DNA from: Cristatella mucedo
Taxonomy: Eukaryota > Bryozoa > Phylactolaemata > Cristatellidae
Length of the DNA stretch: 64,000 nt
NCBI GenBank assembly: GCA_009760855.2
Contig: WPIO01000001.1
Location: 17,027,001-17,091,000, forward strand
Reading direction: 5' to 3'
This document shows, one piece after another, positions 23,741 through 33,560 of this stretch. Within the stretch, counting starts at the first letter, position 1; each line of letters begins with the position of its first letter. The translations under genes and the position numbers were made by a program. The notes beneath the pieces were generated by a model. That model did not search any database. It was not told the DNA's origin and saw only the letters and a program-made list of their open reading frames with translations.

Positions 23741-24556
23741 TGCATTCTCTGACGGTTTAAAGCAAGTCATTGTATGGCTGTGTGGGTCGTAGCCGTGTGG
23801 ATTGGGATCCTCTGTCAACTTGCCAAGGTTCTCCAATGCAGCTCTAGCTAGAATAGCTAGTGAAGTAGGGAGTCAATGACAGGAAAGACACCAAAGAAGA
23901 TAGCAGAGGCAGTGCGAAATATCAACACACAGTATGCAAGATATGAAGGGAAAATAAGGAACTTCGAAGAAGCTAATCGTAACGAAACCCTACCTACCAA
24001 TCAGGTTGTACTTTCAGTCATGACAACTTGGGCTATCCACTTCTGCACCGCTTGTCTATAGACAAATAGGGTTGTCATGTTGGGGAATTAAATTCTTAGG
24101 ATCCGTTAGTGGACAGCAATTGCGAGACTAAGCTAAAATATTCTGCACTAATATAAATGGCTGTATCCATAGGACGAAGGGTACGATCTGACGATGAAAC
24201 CCAATCGTTGGTTAAATATTATCGATATCTTTACTAAAGTCGTACGTTTCGCTAAAAATATTTGTATGAATCCAGTTAATGATGATTCAGTAGAATATAA
24301 AGAAAAGAGCTCAAAAGTTACAACTTGAAGGTCACTAAATTTGAGCGCAGTGAAGTTGCAGTATGATAAGCCTACACATGCTCGCTCTTGCTGTTAGCCT
24401 GCAACCTAAAGCTGACAGAAATGGTTCCACATCCAAGTCAATGCTGAATGTTAGGCAACTGTAGTAATTTTGGATGGTCACATGGGATCTGGCTAGAGCT
24501 GCTGACTAATAGCTCAGTGCATATTTCAGCTTGAATTATTTGCCATGTGCTTTTAG
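23741..24556. other. Lipase copy 1, rest of intron 4
   Basis: No element recognised. A 61-codon frame at 23876-24061 has no known motif. Confidence 0.5.
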
Positions 24557-24590
24557 GCGTCTTCCAGGTAGCGCCCTGCATGGCGGCTAT
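24557..24590 (+). pseudogene. Lipase copy 1 exon 5 remnant, catalytic His deleted
   Basis: Between acceptor TTTTAG and donor GTAAGT only 34 nt remain (GCGTCTTCCAGGTAGCGCCC, then TGCATGGCGGCTAT). The intact exon in copy 2 has 110 nt. Both ends match copy 2, so 76 nt were deleted inside the exon, removing SHGRAYDLF and shifting the frame. Confidence 0.9.
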
Positions 24591-26492
24591 GTAAGTTTCG
24601 CTCCGCATGCCTCATCGGTCTCGCCGAGCTAATAAGTACTTGGCTCCAAATGTGACTGTCGCGTCAGATTGGCAAAACCTACTGAGGCGACATCCACAGT
24701 GTGCTTCAATATGATGAATTTCAATGATGCCTCCTTAAAGACCACTTCGACTGCATTCACTGAATTCCGGGGACTGTATTAGCTCATTTTGCGGCTCCGA
24801 GAAATTCTTAATTATCCTTCAACTATTCAATGCCGTCTGCTAAACCTACCAACAGCATCTAAGTTCAATACGAGGCCTGCGATGGTAAAGCTAAAGCTAT
24901 GTAGCTGGAAGAAATTAGTCACCAGTCAGAGCTGCCGGTCTAGGGTTGCGCCAAAGAAGATACAGGATGGCATTGATGTAGTCTATATCAGCAAAAACCG
25001 GTGTTTGCTAATCTGCTTGTATAGCAAATGCCCTGAGAATGAATTCAGCTCGAATTTCCAAACTGTTTTGTGAAATGAACTAGTGCTTTTTTATGTAGTA
25101 CCCTTTCTTATGAAGATATTAAAGCGTCAATTAAAAACAATCTTCGTTGCATGCTTTTACATTGATTTTGTGACGTTAGTTTAAATAGAATATATCAAGT
25201 CCTTATTAGCACGTGCACGTGCGAGGCGTGCTTATTGAGGATATAAGTAGGTTGCAGTGCAAGGCTCTGCTTACATTTAGTACCGACGATATTTAAAATA
25301 AAGTAAATCCCACTGTAAAAAAGTGGTCTGTGCCTCAAAATCCAAAGTTTTGAAAATTTTACGGTCAGATTTTGGAGCACATAGCAAGCGAATGCTCACT
25401 TTATCAAACGAGGCTAGGGATTGGTTAGATCGAGGCCTTAGCAATGTCATGGCTAAACTTGGATCGACCTTTGTACCAGTAAGTCACGCTTATTACTGGG
25501 CAATTGCTCAGGTTCAGAAGCAAAATGTGTTGGTAGTTAGTTACCAAAGGTGTCTAAAAAGTAAGTAATAGTACAGCATACCTCTTTAAAATAGCAGCCC
25601 CAACCGGACATGACCATAAATCCATGTACCAATGGATCGGTGCCAGGACATTAGCCCCTTAAAAATTGGCGTACAAGATTTTTGAAAGCCCAAAGCATCA
25701 CTCCAAGGTTGTGCTTTCATTAAACCTCCGTAGAACGATATACATAGATTGCCCTCGGTACCTATTCTAAACTACCAAAGCCCTCTTGAAAAGCGATCAC
25801 TGATACAAAGCTGTAAGTCGAATGATTGCCTCACCAGTGATCGTCTTAGCTTCCACTAACAAAAATCCAAAATTTCTCTGGAGAAGTAACCACACTAAGC
25901 ACCACCCAACACGCCTCTACAGAAACTCTGTAACTCTGTAAGCTCCCAATAGCCCTCCGAGATGGGCAGCTTTCCGCATTTGGGCTAACTGGCCAATCAT
26001 TTTTCCTCACATCAATGTTCGTTTTATCTTTATATCTTATAAGTTAGATCTGACATCCCAACCAATCGAAATGTGGCGACATCAAATGACCTATCAATTA
26101 CATATCCAGTCAGAAACAGTGCGAAGACAAACTATGGGGTCATAATCGTCACGTCGTCAAAGATTTGACCTGCTCTAAGACTGTGACTGGCGAAGCAGGT
26201 CATAGCAGCCGGTTAACAAGTCATCTTGCCGATAGAAAACTTACTATGTGCTCACTATTTGACAATTAAAATAAAGCCTTTTAAAGCACACATAAAGTGC
26301 GTAGAAAGTGACTAGGTTCTCTGATGGCACCATCAAATGTATTATTGCTATAATTATTATTAACCATTTATCAATGTCAAAAAAAAGATGATTTGTCATA
26401 CGTATTTAGAGATTCTTCGATGAAATACTGCAGGCTTGATTATGTGAGCCACCGTTGATTGTTCTCTGATACAGCTTGCGTTTGTGTTATAG
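24591..26492. other. Lipase copy 1, intron 5
   Basis: Mostly unassigned. A LINE A 3' tip lies at about 26292-26360 (plus): AAAGTGCGTAGAAAGTGACT, then AGGTTCTCTGATGGCACC and an ATT-rich tail. The open frames at 24789-25073 and 25323-25568 have no motif I know. Confidence 0.5.
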
Positions 26493-26642
26493 TCCACCTA
26501 CAAAGCCGGAAAGTGTTCAAGCGGTGCAGCAGGATGCCCGGAAATGGGATACAATGCTGACAAGAGCTCTGCCAGAGGCTCCTTCTGCCCAATGACGTCA
26601 GCGACTGCTCCTATCTGCTCCAGTCAGCCAATTTTTGGATAA
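26493..26642 (+). pseudogene. Lipase copy 1 exon 6 (last exon, still open)
   Basis: Fifty codons from [20 protein letters not shown] to TAA at 26640-26642. The length and most residues match exon 6 of copy 2, including the [16 protein letters not shown] stretch. The exon itself is intact, but upstream damage makes it unreadable in frame. Confidence 0.9.
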
Positions 26643-26689
26643 GAATAATCATGCAATGCCATAGATTCGCATTTGTGGGAACCTTTTCG

Positions 26690-26695
26690 AATAAA
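26690..26695 (+). promoter_or_regulatory. Possible polyadenylation signal, lipase copy 1
   Basis: AATAAA lies 48 bases after the stop codon of exon 6. Plausible by position; AATAAA is common in AT-rich DNA. Confidence 0.45.
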
Positions 26696-26734
26696 ATAGC
26701 TTTTTTAGTAAAAAAGGTCATGTCTCACGCACGA

Positions 26735-27812
26735 GACGGGTCACCTGTGGAGTCTCTCAAGGGTCCGTCCTCGGTACCTTGCTGTTCTCAATTTATACTC
26801 AACCCCCGTGGAAAGTTATTAAGGCCCATGGAACAGGATATCACTTTTATGCTGACGATATTCAGCTGTATTTTTCATTCAAACCGTCGGAATCTGCTGC
26901 AGCAACTGAGAAACTGAATGCTTGCCTAGCCGAAATTAGATCCTGGATGTGGAAAAACTTCTTGAAACTAAATGACGATAAAACTGAACTGCTGCTTATA
27001 GGGCACTTTAAGCGTGGCTGGATTAGAAGGCTTTGCTCTTCTAATAAGTGATGCTGTTGTGCGACCTTCACCACATGCTCGTAATTTAATTGCCGTTGAC
27101 GACTGCAGCCTAAATTTTAAAAGCTTCGTTCAGAAGACTGTTTCTACAGCTAGCCATCATGTCCGATCCCTATCTAAAACTAAGAGCTGTTGTCCACTGT
27201 GGCTTGCACATAATTCAACCAGCACCTTAGTTCTGTCTCGGCTTGATTATTATGATTCCCTTTCGGTTGGGCTGTCAAAGAAAGCACCTAGGCCACTACA
27301 AACTGCTATCAATTTGACTGCAAGGCTAGTTTTTAAGTCCCAGAGGTTTGACCACGTGTCTCCTTTGCTAAAAGAGCTAATATGACTGCTAGTTGATCAA
27401 CGGATAAAGAGCAAAGTTCTTACGCTGACCCACAAGGCCCGCCACGGCATGGCCCCTTAGTACCTAGCTGAACTGCTGCACCATTTCCAGCCTCTTCGTA
27501 CCCTCAGGTCCTGTATGGACACTAAATTAGCCGTTCCATTCCTCCGCTTAAAGACCGTTGGCGACAGAAGCTTTAGCTCTGCAGGTCTTAGACTGTTGAA
27601 CTCGCTTCCAGTATTCTTAAGCAACAACAAATACTCCCGTGCTGCCGACTATGGCTCATCATTTTCAGCAGTGCTGAGCTGCTACTTCCATCTATCCACT
27701 ACCTCAAATGTTTTCCTGACTCTGCTATGCTTCCCACTTTCCCTTTGTTTCGTGAGATGAAGTCTGTTGGCTACCGAATGTGTACCAAAAGCCGCTTAAA
27801 CTGTGAATAGAG
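26735..27812 (+). mobile_element. LINE B, RT to C-terminus, 3' UTR cut short
   Basis: Starts near GTCACCTGTGGAGTCTCTCA (RT VTCGVPQGSVLGPL region). YHFYADDIQLYFSFKPSESA has YADD at 26848-26859. FLKLNDDKTELLLIGHFK and KTKSCCPLWLAHNSTSTLVL follow, then DTKLAVPFLRLKTVGDRSFS. It stops in the 3' UTR after GGCTACCGAATGTGTACC and meets an ATAC microsatellite. Confidence 0.85.
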
Positions 27813-27835
27813 CTAATGTCGGAGATATGCACTAA

Positions 27836-27893
27836 CATGCATGCATACATACATTCATACATATATACATACATACATACATTCATACATTCA
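27836..27893. repeat. (ATAC)n microsatellite with variants
   Basis: ACATGCATGCATACATACAT, then ATTCATACATATATACATAC and further units. Confidence 0.95.
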
Positions 27894-28129
27894 AGAAAAA
27901 AATGCTCGACTGAATAGCGCTTACCAATATGAAAAAGAAAAGAACGAAAAACGCCAACCAATAAAAAAATTTCTTTTATAGCGTTTTAGGGAAATTTAAT
28001 GCATATTCAATCACTTTTAGGGCACTGCTAGAAAGCATGTCAAGTGGTAAGGTATACCTTAAATATTGTGTGCAGGCATGAGAAAAAAGTATTTATTCAC
28101 CAAAACTCAGACAACTCGAGAAAATGGTG

Positions 28130-29230
28130 GGTTTTAAGCTGCTTTTAAAATGTTTGCATACAATATTCGACTGTACCATTATGGGGTGAATTCCAAGCTT
28201 TAGTGGCATACAAACTAAAAGCATGATCTGAAGAAGGTTAGATATATTTTAAAGCGGGCCTAAAGGGCTCGAGTTATAAGAGGAGATGGTAAGGTGACTG
28301 GCTTCATCGAGAAATAGCTCAGGCGATAAGTTGCCCGAGTAAGAGCATACAGAAACATAAAAATTAATGAAAAACCCTTTAGCTTGAAATTAGTACGCTG
28401 CTTGATGGGTAGCTGTAGCACGGAGATGAAAAAGTGGGGAAATATGGCTACTGTGACGTTCACAAAAGACAAAATGTGCTACAGCATTTTAAACCAGCTG
28501 TAAGTGTCTCATTGCACAAGCCGGAAGAACTATGTGTATTAAGCTACTCAATTCAAGACAAGATTTATAAAAATATATCCACTTGCTTCGCTTTGGTATG
28601 GTAATTCTTGTCCAAAAAAGCCAAGCATGTTCTGCACTGGAATTTAAGTAAAAGTTGCTATACTTCACCATATAGCTGATGTGGTTGAATACTTAAAAAT
28701 TCACTTTGAACTACGATATCCAGATATAATACAGATGCTCCGATATATATATACACTTTATTGCTCATTTTGAAGATGATGCTTGAAAATGTATGTGCAA
28801 GCTAAGTCTGTGCATACCTCTAATGAAGGTTTTACATTCCAATTATTAAAGAACGTTTTCCCCAATCCAAGTGTGAATGTCAGCGATCCATGCTACTACG
28901 GGCCTATTTATGTTCAAAGTGCAGGAAAGTATGGGGCATTGAAGCTCAGGTGCCAAACGATTTGTCATCTTCATAAAAGTGAAAGTTAGGATTGTGCGTG
29001 CATGATTTAACGGGCAAGAGGGAGAGTATAAATGGCGAGCAGAAGTGGACCAAGCAAAGACAGTCAAGGATCATGCACTTGAAAGTGTCGTCAGATGAAT
29101 TCGGCATGTTGATTGAAACTCTCTGGGGCCTCATTTTGAGGTAAGAGATGTAAAACTTCCGTGCAGAGCCAGTGACAAAAAGGTACAAAAAAGCCATAAA
29201 GAAGGCACTGATTCGTCCCCAGAATGGTTC
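28130..29230 (-). mobile_element. LINE A-like element, old copy with YEDD in place of YADD
   Basis: On the minus strand, CTHNPNFHFYEDDKSFGT (near 28990-28946) corresponds to SHNLGFHVYADDTQLY, with Ala changed to Glu. IADIHTWIGENVL follows. VLPACAMRHLQLV (near 28530-28490) and LPIKQRTNFKLKGFSLIFMF (near 28410) match the C-terminal region. Several frames are involved. Confidence 0.7.
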
Positions 29231-29524
29231 TCATCCTCTAGTGGTTCGAAATCCTATTAGTGTATTTCCGTTTGGCATTATGAAAACAAATTTAATGGGC
29301 GAACAATCCGGGCAAAAACTATGGAAAGGTGTTCCAAAATAAAAAAGTAGATACAAGTCTTACCAGTTTTTTAAATACTCTTCATCAAGTGTAAATACCG
29401 AAACCTATCAAAATCTGACTCTTTCAGTGTTGTGGTGAATTGTTAGCTCCTTTGGGGCTCTATTTAATGCCATATACATTGGCATGACTTATTTTTCCCC
29501 AAGGATCTTGTTTAATATAATAAT

Positions 29525-30524
29525 AATAATGCACTTTATAAAGCGCCCTCAGAGAACACAATCTCTTTCTAGGTGCTTTAGATTTGCAGCAAAGAGAAAT
29601 GCAATTGAATGGTGAGTAATATCATGCTTGATAAACCAACAACATGGGTAAGATGGTTAGAAGTGACATGCACAGGGTCAGCATGCAAATGTGGTTAGTG
29701 GCAGCATGCACAGTGTCAGCACTCATAAGCACATAAAGAACGAATCACAGGGGCCTAATAAATGCTATCCTAAATATGTGTGTTTTTAAGTTCTTCTTAA
29801 ATGTTTTCAAGTCGGGGGATGCTCTGACGCAAGTCGGGAGGGATTTCCAGGCTTTGGGAGCATACAAACTAAATGCGCGGTCTCCAAAGGATTTGAGATT
29901 TGTACGAGGTATTGGTAAACTGTAGGATTCTGAAAAGCGGATGCTACGATGCTTGGCCTAGTGGGGGAGAAGATCTAAGAGATATACTGGAGCCAAAGAA
30001 TGAAGTGACCTAAAAGTGAGCGACAAAACCTTGAATTAAAATCCGTTGCTTGACTGGTAGCCAGTGCAGGTCAGCGATAAATGGTGTGATGTGGCAACTG
30101 AGATGCTCACGACAGACATCCCTAGCTGCAGAGTTTTGCACCAGCTGCAATCGCCTGATCGCACATGCCAGTAGGCCAGTAAGCAGTGAGTTGCAGAAGT
30201 CGAGACGGGATGTCACGAATGCATGGACTAACTTAGACGTGGTATCTTTATCTAAAAAAAAACGAATTTTAGCAATTTTATGTAGCTGAAAGTAGGCAGA
30301 TTTGACTGCAGAGCTGATGCGGTCGTCTAACGAGAGGTCACTGTGGAACATGACACCTAGATTTTGAACTGATTCAACAGAAGATTTGCTGGCAGAGCCA
30401 ATTTTGAGCGTCAGCTTTATCAATTTGTGAATCACGCTGGGTTTGCCCATAACTAGTTAGTCTGATTATCGTTTAGTTTTAGAAGATTTGCCGCCATCCA
30501 TGTGCGGATGTCATCAATGCATGC
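29525..30524 (-). mobile_element. LINE A, RT C-terminal half with complete 3' end
   Basis: A 146-codon open frame at 30010-30450 (minus) reads VQNLGVMFHSDLSLDDRI, then FVTSRLDFCNSLLTGLLACA and [14 protein letters not shown]. The 3' UTR leads to the hairpin at about 29541-29580 and an AAT-rich tail at the left end. It meets an oppositely oriented LINE A at 30524/30525. Confidence 0.88.
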
Positions 30525-31040
30525 ACATTGACATTTTAGGTCTCTTCATTCTATGGCTCCAGCCTATCTTTCAGATATACTACCCCATCAGGCAAAGCAT
30601 CGTACCACTCGCTTTTCGGAATCCAACAGTCTAGAAATACCTCGTACAAACCTTAAATCCTTTGGAGACCGTGCATTTAGCTCGTATGCTCCCACAGCCT
30701 GGAACTCCCTCCCGACCTGCATCAGAACATCCCCTGACCTGACCACATTTAAAAGAAACTTAAAAACATACCTATTTAGGACAGCATTTAGTGGGTCCTT
30801 GTGATTCGTCCTCGATGTGCTTATGCGTGCTGACACTGTTCATGCTGCCACTAACCACATTTGCATGCTGACCCAGTGCATGTAACCCCTAACCATGTTA
30901 TTCATTTTGTTTGTTTTTCAAGCATGATTTTACTTACTATTCTATTGCGTATCACTTTGCAGCAAATGTAAAGCGCCTAGAAAGAGATTAAGTTCTCTGA
31001 GGGCGCTTTATCAAGTGCAATATTATTATTATTATTATGC
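30525..31040 (+). mobile_element. LINE A, 5'-truncated, well-preserved 3' end
   Basis: An 83-codon frame from 30553 reads MAPAYLSDILPHQAKHRTTR, then [20 protein letters not shown], ending in [18 protein letters not shown]. The hairpin at 30970-31009 (AAAGCGCC ... GGGCGCTTT) precedes (ATT)n. This is the best reference for the LINE A tail in the window. Confidence 0.92.
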
Positions 31041-31094
31041 AGCAAATTCGCTGAGAGATATTGAGGTGTTCGAATGCTGGGAGGGGTAAAAGGA

Positions 31095-31765
31095 AAATAT
31101 GAGCTTTCTTCAACGTGGCTTGCAAAAGATTAAACTGGCTCCTTAGTTCTGTCTCGGCTAGATTATTGTAATTTTTTTTAATGGGCTACCAAAACAGAAA
31201 CTAGGCGACTGCAGATGGCTACGAATATGCCTGCAAAGCTAGTTTTCAAGTTTCAGAGGTTTGACAACGTATCTCCTTTGCTAAAAGAGTCAGGAGGCTG
31301 CTGGTTGATCAACGGATACACAGCAAAGTTCCTGTGCCGATCCACAAGGCCCGCCACGGCTTGGCTCTTCCATACATAGCTGAACTGCTGCACCAATTTC
31401 AACTTCTTCATGCTGCATTCAAGTGATGCATGGACAATAAATTAGCTTTTCCATTTCTCCACTTAAAGACAGTTCGCGACAGAAGCTTTAGCTCTGCAGG
31501 CCCTAGACTGTGGAACTCGCTTCCACAATTCTTACACACTGACGACTACTCTCCTGGTGCCGACTATGGCTCATTTTTTTCAAGTGGTCCTGCTCTTTGA
31601 TGCATGAGAAGAAGTCTGTTGGCTACCGAATGCATACCGAAAGCCCCTTTGGCTGTGATTTTTTGCTATGCAGAACTCTCCTGCTTAACACCTAACATAG
31701 TCTTCATAACTTTGTTGAGTTCAGACAGAGATACATTACATTAAATTACATTACTGCTACAATAT
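31095..31765 (+). mobile_element. LINE B, C-terminal part and 3' end
   Basis: Starts in the segment before AACTGGCTCCTTAGTTCTGT, continues through GGCCCGCCACGGCTTGGCTC, and ends in AGAGATACATTACATTAAAT. Contains stops. The tail shows the ACATT repeats typical of LINE B. Confidence 0.8.
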
Positions 31766-31969
31766 TTCATACAGTCTTTTGAAAATTAAATGCAAATAGT
31801 TACCCTTACTTAAGATACGCAACGGAGGGATGACAGCCAGCAGAAGATACAAAGATTACTGGTTATGTGGTAGGTGTGAAGAAAATGACTACAGACCCTG
31901 GAAAATTTTTCCGTACACCTACTGTATACACGGAGCAGGTCATACTCCTGGACGACAACTTTTCGTCAA

Positions 31970-32045
31970 TTATAAAAATAATAATAATAATGCATTTGAC
32001 ATAGCATCCTCAGAGAACTTAATCTCTTTTTAGGCACTTTAAATT
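31970..32045 (-). mobile_element. LINE A 3' tip (hairpin only)
   Basis: AATAATAATAATGCATTTGA, then TCCTCAGAGAACTTAATCTC and TTTTTAGGCACTTTAAA. This is the terminal hairpin and tail of LINE A with almost nothing upstream. Confidence 0.75.
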
Positions 32046-32584
32046 CGCTCGTGCAAGTTTGCTTAGGCGTGCAACTGTTCTGGAAGCAGCCGGTCCTGCA
32101 GGCGAGCACGATTTTGACGGTCCTCGCATCACGTGAGAAGAGTGCAGCACTTGAATCGCCCTGGTGCTTGTGCTGCCATCGCTAAAGCGCGCTTCCGAAT
32201 GTTATGGCTTCCTATCGTCGGTAACCCATTTAAAAACCCCACCGCCATTCTGTCTTTTCGTAGGCATTGGTCCTGCAAACTGGGCCTGCTACCAGGTTTA
32301 CAACTGTTGACCAAGGCTGTTTTTGGTTAACCTAATAATACTCTTTGGTAGCTATTAAGCTTTGCAATGCTGTGCGATAAATGTTCTGAGCTATCTACAT
32401 TCCAAGTATTTGAGATTTTCGCAAATTATAGTGATGCTGATTTCACAATTTTGCAGAGCCGCTACCTAACAAAATTTTATGAAGCTCGCGGCAGGCAGGT
32501 CCAATGGTTAGTCAGTCAAGTCTAACAGTATTATGCCTGATGACATTGCGAATTTTACCATTAGTGATTTATTCGAGCTTTCTC
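32046..32584. other. Unassigned stretch
   Basis: 32070-32330 is GC-richer and open for 65 codons on plus and 61 on minus, without a known motif. I cannot assign it. Confidence 0.5.
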
Positions 32585-32668
32585 TACATTACCTGTAAAA
32601 CACCTTGAAAGAGATTCGGTTCTGTGAGCGTGCTAAATAAGTATAGTATTATTATTATTATTGTTATT
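32585..32668 (+). mobile_element. LINE A 3' tip (hairpin only)
   Basis: AACACCTTGAAAGAGATTCG, then GTTCTGTGAGCGTGCTAAAT and ATTATTATTATTATTG. A diverged terminal hairpin plus tail. Confidence 0.65.
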
Positions 32669-33299
32669 GGCACAGAGATGTCAGCAAATCAGTCCAGAGT
32701 GGTGCAAAAGGAAGCAGCTGCATCATTAGGCATGGCTGTCTTTTAGGAACGGAGCTCTACCCTCGTGGTTCCTAGCAGGCTACAGCCATATTAAAACACA
32801 AATTTCGCTGTCAGAAATCCTTGGCAGCAGTTAAGGCCAAAATGCTCAAGGTTATTAATGGGAGCGTGCATTAAGATTGAGAATCGGCTGAATCAGGTAA
32901 GATTGAGCCGATGAAGTTAAAAAAATAATAGTGAAACTGGAAAACTGCCGCCATCATGCAACTGTGTCATCTCACCTCCTTGCCTTTAAAAAGACCATTC
33001 AAGCTCCAGTGTCTGGCTACATGACCGGTCTCACATATAGCCGATTCATTCAGCCGCACTGCACATTTGAAAGCCTCTTTTGTATAGCGGTAGATGATCC
33101 TTACTGCCAGTCAACGCTGCTTTTAGTTGGCAATTAAGGATCGCCCACTAAAGGATTTTAACCCATGACCTGCCAAGAGCGAGCACGCAACGTCTTTGCC
33201 TAATACGGCCCAAAAGAAATGCTATTGCTGAATCCAAAGGATTCGCCGTGGCGTCTAAAGCTCACGTTCATGTATCTTCTGCTATTACCACCAACTATT
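32669..33299. other. Unassigned stretch
   Basis: No gene or repeat recognised. The frame at 32931-33137 has no known motif. Confidence 0.5.
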
Positions 33300-33390
33300 A
33301 TATCGCGTGACCTTTGCAGCAAATGTAAAGCACCTCGAAAGAGTTCTCTGAGGGCACTTTATAAAGCTTATTATTATTATTATTATTATC
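33300..33390 (+). mobile_element. LINE A 3' tip (hairpin only)
   Basis: TTTGCAGCAAATGTAAAGCA, then CCTCGAAAGAGTTCTCTGAG, GGCACTTTATAAAGC and (ATT)n. The inner hairpin has lost several bases. Confidence 0.8.
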
Positions 33391-33392
33391 AC

Positions 33393-33560
33393 CTGCGGAG
33401 CGAAAGCTTTTGTTGCCAACGGTTTTTAAAATGAGGAATGAAAAAGCTGAAAGTTTTATCGTCCATGCAGGACATGAGAGCACGTAGAGGCGGAAAGTGA
33501 TGCACCAGTTAAAATAGGTACGAGGGAGCCAAGGCGTGGGTCAGCGAAAGAGATTTACTC
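33393..33560 (-). mobile_element. LINE B C-terminal fragment
   Basis: The minus strand reads ALAPSYLF, then LRALMSCMDDKTFSFFIPHF, the counterpart of [13 protein letters not shown]...[14 protein letters not shown]. It abuts the LINE A tip. Confidence 0.65.

Larger units (their letters stand above)
11729..26642 (+). pseudogene. Lipase copy 1, pancreatic-lipase-family pseudogene (six exons)
   Basis: All six exon positions of the intact copy 2 can be found in order, with recognisable splice sites. The ATG signal exon is preserved, and GHSLG is present in exon 3. It cannot encode an enzyme: exon 2 has a net +4 nt change with a frameshift, exon 3 has an in-frame stop and a net +8 nt, and exon 4 is 8 nt short. 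Exon 5 has lost 76 nt, including the catalytic His codon. Introns are swollen by LINEs, a CT tract, a GA tract and the 335-bp array. Exon 6 is still open and an AATAAA follows it, so a transcript is possible. It looks like an older, dead member of the tandem family. Confidence 0.9.
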
